From a virus, in the IMG/VR virus record IMGVR_UViG_3300034105_000770, positions 1-20,610 of that record: a stretch of 20,610 nucleotides of DNA; one strand, 5' to 3'. The notes under the pieces are model-generated. The model was not told the DNA's origin. It saw only the letters and a list, made by a program, of their open reading frames with translations, and did no database searches. A program made the position numbers and the translations under genes. This document shows, piece by piece, positions 6,012-12,377 of this stretch. How positions within the stretch are numbered: position 1 is the first letter of the stretch; every line of letters begins with the position of its first letter.

Positions 6012-6194
6012 ATGCAACTATACACTAAAACAAAGGTTATTCGTATTTCAGAAACACAATTAAAAACTATTCAAAAAATGAAGTCTTATAATGTTGATGT
6101 AGGTAATTTCATTCGTGAAGCAATACAAGAAAAGATTAAAAGAGAACACAAAGAATTAATATTAAAACCTAAAAAATCGGAATGTCCGTTTTAA
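6012..6194 (+). CDS. Ribbon-helix-helix DNA-binding protein (putative)
   Basis: The 60-residue protein has a short strand TKVIRIS (6-12), then helix 1 (ETQLKTIQKMKSYN, 13-26), a turn, and helix 2 (VGNFIREAIQEKIKREH, 29-45). This is the strand-helix-helix layout of CopG/Arc-type repressors, in which paired strands of a dimer enter the major groove. The ATG at 6012 is preferred over an in-frame TTG at 5982 that lies at the edge of the right flanking repeat. As the first phage-like gene after the methylase, it may regulate the following genes. The RHH call comes from pattern only. Confidence 0.6.
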   Translation: MQLYTKTKVIRISETQLKTIQKMKSYNVDVGNFIREAIQEKIKREHKELILKPKKSECPF

Positions 6195-6207
6195 ATAAAA
6201 AAAAACT

Positions 6208-6411
6208 ATGAACGAACAAGCATTAATAAAAATACAATCTAAAGTACAAGGATTAGATAGGGAATTATTCCAATACATAAACGAATTAATGTCTGGACAA
6301 AGTTTAACATCTGATGACCATTTAAAGATAATGATTGATAGTACAGAAAGAGAAATAGCAACATACGATTACATACTAAAACTAATAATAAACAATGGAA
6401 ACAAAAATTAA
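6208..6411 (+). CDS. Hypothetical small helical protein
   Basis: This 67-residue protein (MNEQALIKIQSKVQGLDREL and on) is probably two long helices, the second with TEREIATYDYILKLI. It follows the RHH gene by 13 nt after an A-run leader, and its end overlaps the RecE-like gene by 17 nt. The link to the recombination nuclease suggests a shared operon; no function can be read from the sequence. Confidence 0.55.
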   Translation: MNEQALIKIQSKVQGLDRELFQYINELMSGQSLTSDDHLKIMIDSTEREIATYDYILKLIINNGNKN

Positions 6412-7171
6412 AACATTCGACAACAAACTTTGGGATAAGCAAGAACTAATAGATAATATGTATAACGATGAGTTCTACTATGGTTATTTAGGTAAACAAG
6501 CATTATCTTCATCAAGTCTTAAAATGGTACTATCAAGTCCTAAAACGTATAAGTACGTTACAAAGTACGGACAAAGTGAAACACAACCTTTACGTGATGG
6601 TAAACTATTCCATACAATGATTTTAGAGCCACATAAAATAGATGAATTAACTATTGTAGATGTAGCAACAAAAGCAGGAAAAGCATACAAAGAAGCAAAA
6701 GCAGAAGGATTAGAAGTTTACACTACAAATGAGATTAAAGCAGCAGAAAGATTAGCTGATGCAATTTTAAGAAATGATGAAGCAGTACACTATATGTCTA
6801 AAGCACAATTTGAGATACCAGAAATAGCAATGATTGATGGAATACCTTTTAGAGCTAAAGCAGATATATTAAAACCAAATCAAATAGTAGATTTAAAAAC
6901 TACTACAGGATTAAATGAATTTAGATATTCAGCAGATAAATACAGTTATGATTTACAAGCATATCTTTACCGGGAAATGTTTAAAGTTGATGAATTTGTT
7001 TTTGTATGCATAGACAAAGGAAGTTTAGATATTGGAATATTTGAATGTTCAGATGAATTTTATGAAAAAGGTAAACGTAAACTTGAACAAGGTATAGCAA
7101 ACTATAAATACTTCTTTGGAGAAGATAGCGATGTAGATTTAAATCAATATGTATTAAGAGGAATACTTTAA
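6395..7171 (+). CDS. RecE/DUF3799-like PD-(D/E)XK exonuclease
   Basis: The 258-residue protein begins with an N-terminal LSSSSLKMVLSSPKTY (36-51), typical of this family, followed by GKLFHTMILEP (69-79) with the conserved His. The catalytic core is IPFRAKADIL (150-159) and then IVDLKTTTG (164-172), giving D157 and D166-x-K168. YDLQAYLYREM (184-194) supplies the Q-x-x-x-Y helix. This matches the PD-(D/E)XK domain at the C-terminus of RecE (exonuclease VIII) and related phage proteins. Such enzymes resect 5' ends for single-strand annealing recombination. A RecT-like annealing partner is not seen in the window; the SSB-like protein at the left edge might cooperate. Length is normal for the stand-alone form. 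Confidence 0.85.
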   Translation: METKIKTFDNKLWDKQELIDNMYNDEFYYGYLGKQALSSSSLKMVLSSPKTYKYVTKYGQSETQPLRDGKLFHTMILEPHKIDELTIVDVATKAGKAYKEAKAEGLEVYTTNEIKAAERLADAILRNDEAVHYMSKAQFEIPEIAMIDGIPFRAKADILKPNQIVDLKTTTGLNEFRYSADKYSYDLQAYLYREMFKVDEFVFVCIDKGSLDIGIFECSDEFYEKGKRKLEQGIANYKYFFGEDSDVDLNQYVLRGIL

Positions 7172-7192
7172 CAATAAAAAATAAACAAACAA

Positions 7193-8029
7193 ATGAAAAA
7201 AGCACAAATATTTAATAACCATTTCCAGAATTTTAAAACTTATGCTATACCAAAAGCACAATTAATAATAGCGGATATTCCTTATAATTTAGGAAATAAT
7301 GCTTATGCTTCAAATCCTGCTTGGTATAAAGATGGAGACAATACAAATGGAGAAAGTGCATTAGCTGGAAAATCATTTTTTGATACTGATGAAGATTTTA
7401 GGCCTGCTGAATTTATGCACTTTTGCAGTACAATGTTAAAACCCGAAAAGAAAACAATAAAAATTGAAGGAGTTGCAAGACAAAAAAGCGATGCTCCTTG
7501 TATGATTATATTTTGTGCATTTGACCAACAAATGGATTTAATACAATTAGGTAAAAGATATGGTTTAAATAACTATATTAATTTAGTATTTAGAAAAAAC
7601 TTTTCTGCACAAGTATTAAAAGCTAATATGAAAATTGTCGGTAATTGTGAATATGGTTTAGTTTTATATCGAGATAAATTACCAAAATTTAATAATAATC
7701 GTAAAATGGTTTTTAATTGTATTGATTGGCCAAGAGATAATGTAAACGAAAAAATACATCCAACACAAAAACCTGTCGAACTTTTAAAAACTTTAATAAA
7801 TATTTTTACAGATGAAGGAGATATAGTTATTGACCCTTGTGCAGGTTCTGGTTCAACTTTAATAGCAGCACAGGAATTAAAAAGAAAAGCATTTGGATTT
7901 GAAATTAAAAAGAATTTTTATAAATTAGCTGAAAATTGGATTAATGAAGAATATCAAAAATTAAGTGATATAGAAGAATTTGGATTTGCTAAAACATTAA
8001 TATCAAAAACAGAACAAACATTATTTTAA
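7193..8029 (+). CDS. Beta-class DNA methyltransferase (N4-cytosine or N6-adenine) with DIPY motif
   Basis: In this 278-residue protein motif IV comes first (DIPYNLG, 28-34), then HPTQKPVELL (189-198), then the SAM-binding motif I DPCAGSGST (214-222). That is the permuted order of beta-class methylases (N6_N4_Mtase family). The catalytic motif reads DIPY where DPPY or SPPY is usual; the flanking Asp, Pro and Tyr remain, so activity is plausible. The base methylated cannot be told from sequence. The gene follows the nuclease by 21 nt with the leader AAACAAACAAATG. It is the second methylase of the window and also lacks a restriction partner. The DnaA-like gene follows by 1 nt. Confidence 0.88.
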   Translation: MKKAQIFNNHFQNFKTYAIPKAQLIIADIPYNLGNNAYASNPAWYKDGDNTNGESALAGKSFFDTDEDFRPAEFMHFCSTMLKPEKKTIKIEGVARQKSDAPCMIIFCAFDQQMDLIQLGKRYGLNNYINLVFRKNFSAQVLKANMKIVGNCEYGLVLYRDKLPKFNNNRKMVFNCIDWPRDNVNEKIHPTQKPVELLKTLINIFTDEGDIVIDPCAGSGSTLIAAQELKRKAFGFEIKKNFYKLAENWINEEYQKLSDIEEFGFAKTLISKTEQTLF

Positions 8030-8030
8030 A

Positions 8031-8591
8031 ATGGAAATAACAGAAAGAATAAAACAGATAATAAAGCAAGAAACAAATATAGATGTTTGTAAAAGCAGTA
8101 GGAAACATAATATAGTTGAAGCAAGAGCATTATACTTTCATTCAATTAAACATTTCAATCCTAAAATGACATTACAAGAAATGGCTGATTCAGTAAATAA
8201 GAATCACGCTACTGTAATACATTCACTAAACAACTATTCTATGTACGAAAAGTTTAACGGTGAATTAAGATATTTAAAAAACACAATCATAAATCAAATG
8301 GAAGAAGAAAACGTTTTAAATACAGAAGATAACAATCAGTTAAAGTTAGAGTTAAAAAAGAGAACTTTAAAAATATCAGAATTGCAAATTAAATTAGAGG
8401 AAAGTAATTTAAGAATAGAACAAATGGAAAAAGCAAGATACGAATACAAAATAATAGAACACTTAAACAACCTTCTTAATGAAACAAAAGGAACAGAACA
8501 TCAAGAAGTAATGATACTACGATTACAAGCTATCTACGATATGAATATGAAAGTAATAGAACATAATAAAAACAAACAAGATGAAAAATAA
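8031..8591 (+). CDS. Stand-alone DnaA domain-IV-like protein with coiled coil
   Basis: In this 186-residue protein residues 22-69 resemble the DNA-binding domain IV of DnaA: SRKHNIVEARALYF (23-36) parallels the basic SRKRxIVxARxIA helix, and MTLQEMADSVNKNHATVIHS (46-65) parallels the HTH with the signature DHSTVIHA that contacts the DnaA box. There is no AAA+ domain. Residues about 100-145 (LKLELKKRTLKISELQIKLE and on) form a strong coiled coil. It could bind DnaA boxes at a phage or host origin and dimerise through the coiled coil, either recruiting or blocking host DnaA. That role is inferred; the domain match is strong. Confidence 0.8.
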   Translation: MEITERIKQIIKQETNIDVCKSSRKHNIVEARALYFHSIKHFNPKMTLQEMADSVNKNHATVIHSLNNYSMYEKFNGELRYLKNTIINQMEEENVLNTEDNNQLKLELKKRTLKISELQIKLEESNLRIEQMEKARYEYKIIEHLNNLLNETKGTEHQEVMILRLQAIYDMNMKVIEHNKNKQDEK

Positions 8592-8700
8592 AATAATAGA
8601 TAAGATGAATGAAGGTCAAGAGAAAGACATACCATTATACACTTGGAAAACAATACCAAATAGTTTAAAAGAGTTTTGGTGTAATCAATTAAATAAGTAA
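8581..8700 (+). CDS. Tiny hypothetical protein (39 aa)
   Basis: ATG 8581 overlaps the end of the DnaA-like gene by 11 nt, and the TAA ends at 8700. The product begins MKNKIIDKMNEGQEKDIPLY and ends in a Trp/Cys-containing stretch (EFWCNQLNK). The next ATG is 1 nt after the stop, so it fits the coupled operon. No family is recognised; support is mainly positional. Confidence 0.45.
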   Translation: MKNKIIDKMNEGQEKDIPLYTWKTIPNSLKEFWCNQLNK

Positions 8701-8701
8701 G

Positions 8702-8860
8702 ATGGGAATATACATACCAACTAAAACAAAAGAAGAACACGCTACTTATATGAGGGAATATAGAGCAAACAATAAAGATAAAATAAAAGCCATTAATAAA
8801 AAATGGTGGGAAGCAAACAAAGATTTTATTAAACTAAAAAAAGAACTATGCCAGATATAA
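8702..8860 (+). CDS. 52-aa protein made of the HNH-associated 15-residue repeat (possible HNH remnant)
   Basis: The ORF MGIYIPTKTKEEHATYMREY and on contains NKDKI at 24-28 and NKDFI at 39-43, 15 residues apart. This is the same repeat and period as NKEKI in the N-terminal part of the HNH protein at 2153. No catalytic HNH domain follows. It may be a degenerate leftover of a second homing endonuclease, or a small DNA-binding protein in its own right. It starts 1 nt after the gene before, and the next gene begins inside it (13-nt overlap), which argues that it is still translated. Confidence 0.55.
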   Translation: MGIYIPTKTKEEHATYMREYRANNKDKIKAINKKWWEANKDFIKLKKELCQI

Positions 8861-9024
8861 CAATGTGTTCAGGAAACTACTGCGAATTAGCATCTATGTG
8901 TTATAGATATAAAGCAGAACCAAGTAAGTTTAGACAATCATATTTTGTTAATACTCCTAATAAAGGATTAGAATGTGAATACTTTTGGGAATATAAAACC
9001 GATGAAGATGAAACCAATTCATAA
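8848..9024 (+). CDS. Small Cys-rich protein (58 aa)
   Basis: The ORF runs from ATG 8848 to TAA 9022-9024. Cysteines are at 7, 12, 18 and 43 (MCSGNYCELASMC, then LECEYFW). Four cysteines with spacing C-x4-C-x5-C-x24-C could hold an iron-sulfur cluster or zinc; the close of the motif C-x-Y-F is typical of small phage proteins that bind metal, but I do not know a matching family. It overlaps the genes on both sides. Confidence 0.5.
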   Translation: MPDITMCSGNYCELASMCYRYKAEPSKFRQSYFVNTPNKGLECEYFWEYKTDEDETNS

Positions 9025-9214
9025 ACTTAATGGAGGATTAGGTGCTACACTATGCCACTTGTGTAGTATAATAATAACTACAGGTGCTACTCAAGATTTA
9101 TATTGTGATAAATGTTTATCTGAAAGAATTGTAACTGATTCTGAATTTAAACAGATAAAAAAAAGAGCAAATAATTTAATGAGATTGAAAAAAGGATTTA
9201 AAGATAAACAATAA
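9002..9214 (+). CDS. Small zinc-ribbon protein
   Basis: This gives 70 residues from ATG 9002 (MKMKPIHKLNGG); a second ATG at 9008 would remove two residues. The protein has CHLC (18-21) and CDKC (35-38), the two Cys pairs of a zinc ribbon, followed by a basic helical tail (KQIKKRANNLMRLKKGFKDK). An upstream GTG in frame lies within the previous gene and is less likely. A small zinc-ribbon with a basic tail suggests nucleic-acid binding. It is the last gene before the packaging module, 43 nt from the next start. Confidence 0.6.
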   Translation: MKMKPIHKLNGGLGATLCHLCSIIITTGATQDLYCDKCLSERIVTDSEFKQIKKRANNLMRLKKGFKDKQ

Positions 9215-9257
9215 TAGATTTTATTTATTTTTAAATTAATAATAATTTTATTTAATT

Positions 9258-9515
9258 ATGGAAGATAAAAGAAAATTCAACGGAGGACATACAACTGCAG
9301 GTCGTAAATCAAAATCAGAAGAAGTAAAACTAATTGAAAAATTAACTGCATTAGAACCATTAGCATTTATGGCATTAGAAAAAGGATTAGAAAATGGTGA
9401 CTTTAAATTCACACAATTATTTTATAACTATTATGCAGGTAAACCAAGAGAAACAAAAGGCATTACAGTAACAAATGAGCAACCTATCTTTAACATCAAT
9501 TTTGATGACATTTAA
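9258..9515 (+). CDS. Candidate small terminase subunit
   Basis: This 85-residue protein sits directly before the large terminase (11 nt gap), the usual place for TerS. It starts with a basic, Gly-rich segment (NGGHTTAGRKSKSEEVK), which resembles the beginning of phage small terminases that bind the packaging site. A helical middle (LIEKLTALEPLAFMALEKGL) follows, and the acidic end NFDDI could contact TerL. No classic HTH is evident and the length is below the usual 130-180 residues, so the call rests on position and general character. The AT-rich leader before it holds no recognisable promoter. Confidence 0.5.
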   Translation: MEDKRKFNGGHTTAGRKSKSEEVKLIEKLTALEPLAFMALEKGLENGDFKFTQLFYNYYAGKPRETKGITVTNEQPIFNINFDDI

Positions 9516-9526
9516 GACACTATTAT

Positions 9527-10693
9527 ATGGAGTTTGTATTAACTACTGCAATAAAGAAGTTATTACGTTTAAAGCAACGTATTAAAGTTATTAGAGGAGG
9601 TACTTCAGCAGGTAAAACTTTTGGAATACTTCCTTTGTTAATTGATAAAGCAATAAAAGAACCAATGCTTGAAATAAGTGTTGTATCTGAATCAATACCA
9701 CATTTACGTAGAGGTGCTTTAAAAGACTTCTTAAAGATTATAATGGCATTAGGTAGGTATAATGATGACCAGTTTAATAAATCTACTTTAAAGTACACAT
9801 TTGCTAATGGTAGTTATATTGAATTCTTTTCTGTAGACCAACCTGACAAGTTAAGAGGTGCAAGGCGTAACATATTATATGTTAATGAATGTAACAACAT
9901 AGACTTTGAAAGCTATTACCAAATGGCAATTAGAACTTCAGGTGATATATGGTTAGATTATAATCCTGCTTCTGCATTTTGGGTTGATAAAGAAATACTA
10001 ACACAAGATAACGTAGACTTTATTACATTAACGTATTTAGACAATGAAGCATTAAGTGATACTATAATAAAAGAAATAAAATCAGCAAAAGTAAAAGCAT
10101 TAACAAGTTCTTATTGGGCAAATTGGTGGCAAGTATATGGACTTGGACAAACAGGTAGTTTAGAAGGTGTATGTATTACAGATTGGAATGAAATAGATTT
10201 ACCAACAGAAGCAAGAATATTATGTTACGGAATGGATTTTGGTTATTCAAATGACCCAACAAGTTTAGTTGCAATGTATAAATACAATGATGCTTATATA
10301 TTTGATGAAGTAATATACAAGAAAGGATTATTGAATAGTGAAATATCTAATCTATTAAAAGCAAATAGTGTTAATGATATTGTTTATGCTGATAGTGCAG
10401 AACCTAAATCAATAGCCGAGTTGAATAGTTATGGACATAATGTATTACCTGTTAGCAAAGGTAAAGATAGTATCTTATTTGGCTTGAATTTAATCAATCA
10501 AAACAAAATATATATTACATCAAGAAGTAAGAATCTAATAAACGAATTAAGAAACTACATTTGGATGGTAGATAAGACAGGAGTTAAAATGAATAAACCA
10601 ATAGACGCTTATAATCACGCAATAGATGCTATGAGATATGCAGCCACATCACATTTAGAGAATCCAAACAAAGGAACTTACTTTATATACTAA
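9527..10693 (+). CDS. terL: Terminase large subunit (PBSX-type)
   Basis: This 388-residue packaging motor has an N-terminal ATPase and a C-terminal nuclease. The ATPase shows Walker A GGTSAGKT (24-31) and a Walker B strand ILYVNEC (116-122) with the catalytic Glu at 121. The RNase-H-like nuclease shows GMDFGYSNDPT (235-245) with D237, VYADSAEPKS (286-295) with D289, and NHAIDAMRYA (363-372) with D367, the three metal-binding acids. This arrangement is characteristic of the Terminase_3/PBSX group. The enzyme cuts concatemers and pumps DNA into the prohead. All key residues are present. The next small gene starts on the last base of its stop codon. Confidence 0.95.
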   Translation: MEFVLTTAIKKLLRLKQRIKVIRGGTSAGKTFGILPLLIDKAIKEPMLEISVVSESIPHLRRGALKDFLKIIMALGRYNDDQFNKSTLKYTFANGSYIEFFSVDQPDKLRGARRNILYVNECNNIDFESYYQMAIRTSGDIWLDYNPASAFWVDKEILTQDNVDFITLTYLDNEALSDTIIKEIKSAKVKALTSSYWANWWQVYGLGQTGSLEGVCITDWNEIDLPTEARILCYGMDFGYSNDPTSLVAMYKYNDAYIFDEVIYKKGLLNSEISNLLKANSVNDIVYADSAEPKSIAELNSYGHNVLPVSKGKDSILFGLNLINQNKIYITSRSKNLINELRNYIWMVDKTGVKMNKPIDAYNHAIDAMRYAATSHLENPNKGTYFIY

Positions 10694-10842
10694 TGAGCTA
10701 CGGAGAAATAATTGCAATAATACAATGTTATATACATCACGTTAAAGATATACAAGTGGTTATTAATTTGCCTCGTAATATAGGTGAGATTAGAAAGATG
10801 CAGAAGATGTATGAAGTAGCAAGTGTTTATTTGAAAAGTTAA
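10693..10842 (+). CDS. Tiny hypothetical protein coupled to terminase (49 aa)
   Basis: ATG 10693 shares a base with the terL stop (TAATG) and the frame ends with TAA at 10840-10842. The product (MSYGEIIAIIQCYIHHVKDI and on) is amphipathic and probably helical. No family is recognised. The coupling to terL and the same codon style support it as a real gene. A separate promoter unit begins right after it. Confidence 0.5.
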   Translation: MSYGEIIAIIQCYIHHVKDIQVVINLPRNIGEIRKMQKMYEVASVYLKS

Positions 10843-10879
10843 ATAAAAGTTAAAGTAAAATATAAATAACAAAAAGTAT

Positions 10880-10887
10880 TATATTTG
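10880..10887 (+). promoter_or_regulatory. Bacteroidota-type promoter (-7 element TATATTTG)
   Basis: This is a perfect TAnnTTTG element, 30 nt before ATG 10918. It is preceded by AAAAAG as at 4558-4563 and followed by the leader TTAAAACAAACACTATG (10904-10920), which matches the leader at 4586-4602 in 16 of 17 bases. No clear -33 TTG box is seen at normal spacing. Confidence 0.7.
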
Positions 10888-10917
10888 TAAAATATATTTA
10901 ATCTTAAAACAAACACT

Positions 10918-11076
10918 ATGAAACAATACGAAGTTAAAGGTTGGTACAGATATGCTGACAATGAGAAAGATTATGAGTATGCTAAAATAATAGCAGAAAA
11001 CGAACAAATGGTAATTACATTATTCAGAGATATGTTTAAACAAAACTTCTTTGCAATAGATATAAAGGAAATTTAA
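10918..11076 (+). CDS. Independently transcribed small protein (52 aa)
   Basis: The ORF from ATG 10918 to TAA 11074-11076 begins MKQYEVKGWYRYADNEKDYE and is rich in Tyr and Glu. The pattern (a short strand with GWYRY, then a helix AKIIAENEQMVITLFRDMF, then a strand FFAIDIKEI) suggests a small ferredoxin-like alpha/beta fold. It has its own promoter (10880) and its own terminator (11097), so it forms a single-gene unit between terminase and tail genes, like a moron gene. Function is unknown; expression at a different time from the late genes is inferred. Confidence 0.65.
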   Translation: MKQYEVKGWYRYADNEKDYEYAKIIAENEQMVITLFRDMFKQNFFAIDIKEI

Positions 11077-11096
11077 TTAAGGTTAGTTAATAGTTG

Positions 11097-11128
11097 AAAG
11101 GAGCAATCAGAAATGGTTGCTTTTTTTT
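11097..11128 (+). terminator. Strong intrinsic terminator after the single-gene unit
   Basis: AGCAATC (11102-11108) pairs with GGTTGCT (11115-11121, one G-U) around a 6-nt loop. A-U and G-U pairs from 11097 extend the stem, and it runs into an eight-base T-run (11121-11128). The following 48 nt to the next ATG are AT-rich and hold no clear TAnnTTTG promoter. Confidence 0.85.
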
Positions 11129-11176
11129 GTTTAATACAATTATGACTTTATTTTATTATTATAAAAAAATAAACAA

Positions 11177-11857
11177 ATGAAGTTAGAAATAACAATACCA
11201 ACTAAATTAAGTGAAATAAAACTTTCACAATATCAAGCTTTTTTAAAGATAGCTAAAGACAATGAAGATTCAGAATTTCTGCATCAAAAGATGGTACAGG
11301 TATTTTGTGGAATAGATTTAAAAGAAGTAGCACAGATTAAATATAAAGATGTAAATGATATTACTACATCTATTGGTAATATGTTTAACCAGAATCATTC
11401 TTTTATACCTACGTTTAAAATGGGTGGTACTGAATTTGGTTTCATTCCTAATTTAGATGAAATGACATTTGGAGAATATACTGATTTGGACACGTATATA
11501 ACTGATTGGGATGAGATACATAAAGCAATGGCAGTATTGTATAGACCAATTAAAAAGAAGGGCTTAAATGGCACTTATGAGATTGAAGATTATAATGGAA
11601 GTATAACTTATGCAGAAGTAATGAAGTTTGCTCCTTTAGATGTTTGTTTAGGTGCAACGGTTTTTTTTTACAGTTTAGGCAACGAATTATTGAAAGCTAC
11701 GATAGCCTATTTGGAGAAGGACACGGAGGTTCAGAATATTCTGCAACAGCAAACTTCGGACAAAAATGGGGATGGTATAGTTCAATCTATGCTATTGCTC
11801 AAGGAGACCTTAACAGATTTGACAAAGTTACAAGATTACCAATTAATCAATGTTTAA
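11177..11857 (+). CDS. Tail assembly chaperone, short (G-like) product
   Basis: The 226-residue zero-frame product would bind the tape measure protein during tail assembly, by analogy with lambda gpG. The sequence matches the chaperone pattern I know from Bacteroidota phages: IPTKLSEIKLSQYQAFLK (7-24), then GFIPNLDEMTFGEYTDLD and HKAMAVLYRPI in the middle. Near residue 164 the codons GTT TTT TTT TAC form a run of nine T (11661-11669), a perfect slippery heptamer T-TTT-TTT. Past it the zero frame stays open for 62 more codons while the -1 frame encodes a second domain. It lies 48 nt after a terminator, with leader ATAAACAAATG; no obvious promoter. Confidence 0.75.
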   Translation: MKLEITIPTKLSEIKLSQYQAFLKIAKDNEDSEFLHQKMVQVFCGIDLKEVAQIKYKDVNDITTSIGNMFNQNHSFIPTFKMGGTEFGFIPNLDEMTFGEYTDLDTYITDWDEIHKAMAVLYRPIKKKGLNGTYEIEDYNGSITYAEVMKFAPLDVCLGATVFFYSLGNELLKATIAYLEKDTEVQNILQQQTSDKNGDGIVQSMLLLKETLTDLTKLQDYQLINV

Positions 11858-11925
11858 CATATCTAACATTCGAAAAAGAAAAGAATAAAATAGAAGCTGA
11901 TTTAATTAAAAGACAGAATAGATGA
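11177..11925 (+). CDS. Tail assembly chaperone, -1 frameshift (GT-like) fusion product
   Basis: Predicted product of -1 slippage on the T9 run: 164 residues of the zero frame joined at TTA (11668-11670) to 85 residues of the -1 frame, 249 in all. The second part contains ANFGQKWGWYSSIYAIAQGD, FDKVTRLPINQCLTYL and EKEKNKIEADLIKRQ. It reads as a genuine conserved domain like the T part of GT chaperones and has no good start of its own near the junction. A short stem TAGGC/GCCTA (11676-11680/11705-11709) starts 6 nt after the slippery run and may stimulate slipping, but it is weak. The stop TGA overlaps the next ATG (ATGA), showing that this frame sets the operon spacing. A sequencing error in the homopolymer is the main alternative. 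Confidence 0.7.
11661..11669 (+). promoter_or_regulatory. Programmed -1 frameshift slippery site (T9)
   Basis: Nine consecutive T are read in the zero frame as GTT TTT TTT TAC. The heptamer T TTT TTT at 11662-11668 lets both tRNAs re-pair perfectly after moving back one base. The frame entered encodes the C-terminal domain of the fusion chaperone. Confidence 0.75.
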
Positions 11926-12377
11926 CATCACATTATTACGAAATAACACAAGCAATTAAGAACCAATTAAAGGAAGATTTATTTGTAAATACAGTTACTA
12001 TTGGAGACATATTTAAAGTTGATTTAAACAAGCTTACAATCTTTCCTTTGAGTCATATTATAATTAATTCAGCAACTTATTTAGGTTCAACTTGGAATTA
12101 CAATGTATCTATATTATGTATGGATATAGTTGATGAAAGTAAATCATTAACAACAGATATATTTTTAGGTAATGACAATGAGCAAGATGTTTTAAATACG
12201 CAATTAATGGTAGTTAATAGATTCTTGGAAGTTTTAAGAATGGGTAAATTTGGTGATGATTATGAATTAGCAGGTATACCATCTTGTGAATTTTTTACAG
12301 AAAGATTTGAAAATAAAATGGCAGGAGTTACAGTTACTTTTGATATGATAATTCAAAATCAAATGAGCAAATGTTAG
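11922..12377 (+). CDS. Putative tail terminator/tail completion protein
   Basis: This 151-residue protein sits between the chaperone and an HK97-gp10-like protein. The start ITQAIKNQLKEDLFVNTVTIGD resembles small alpha/beta completion proteins of the lambda gpU/SPP1 gp17 type: an N-terminal helix, a strand-loop region, then FPLSHIIINSATYLGSTWNY and a strand pair GVTVTFDMIIQ at the end. The family is inferred from size, order and layout, not a diagnostic motif. It overlaps the chaperone by 4 nt (ATGA) and the next gene by 7 nt. Confidence 0.5.
   Translation: MTSHYYEITQAIKNQLKEDLFVNTVTIGDIFKVDLNKLTIFPLSHIIINSATYLGSTWNYNVSILCMDIVDESKSLTTDIFLGNDNEQDVLNTQLMVVNRFLEVLRMGKFGDDYELAGIPSCEFFTERFENKMAGVTVTFDMIIQNQMSKC

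Noticed and set aside
11097-11176. Promoter for the tail module just after the terminator
   Set aside because: The stretch is AT-rich, but no TAnnTTTG match with a suitable upstream box is present, so I did not annotate one.
11644-11925. Separate gene starting with the ATG at 11644 in the -1 frame
   Set aside because: The first residues before the T-run (MFRCNG) are the shifted reading of the chaperone gene and look non-native; a -1 slip at the T9 run explains the second domain better than an internal start.
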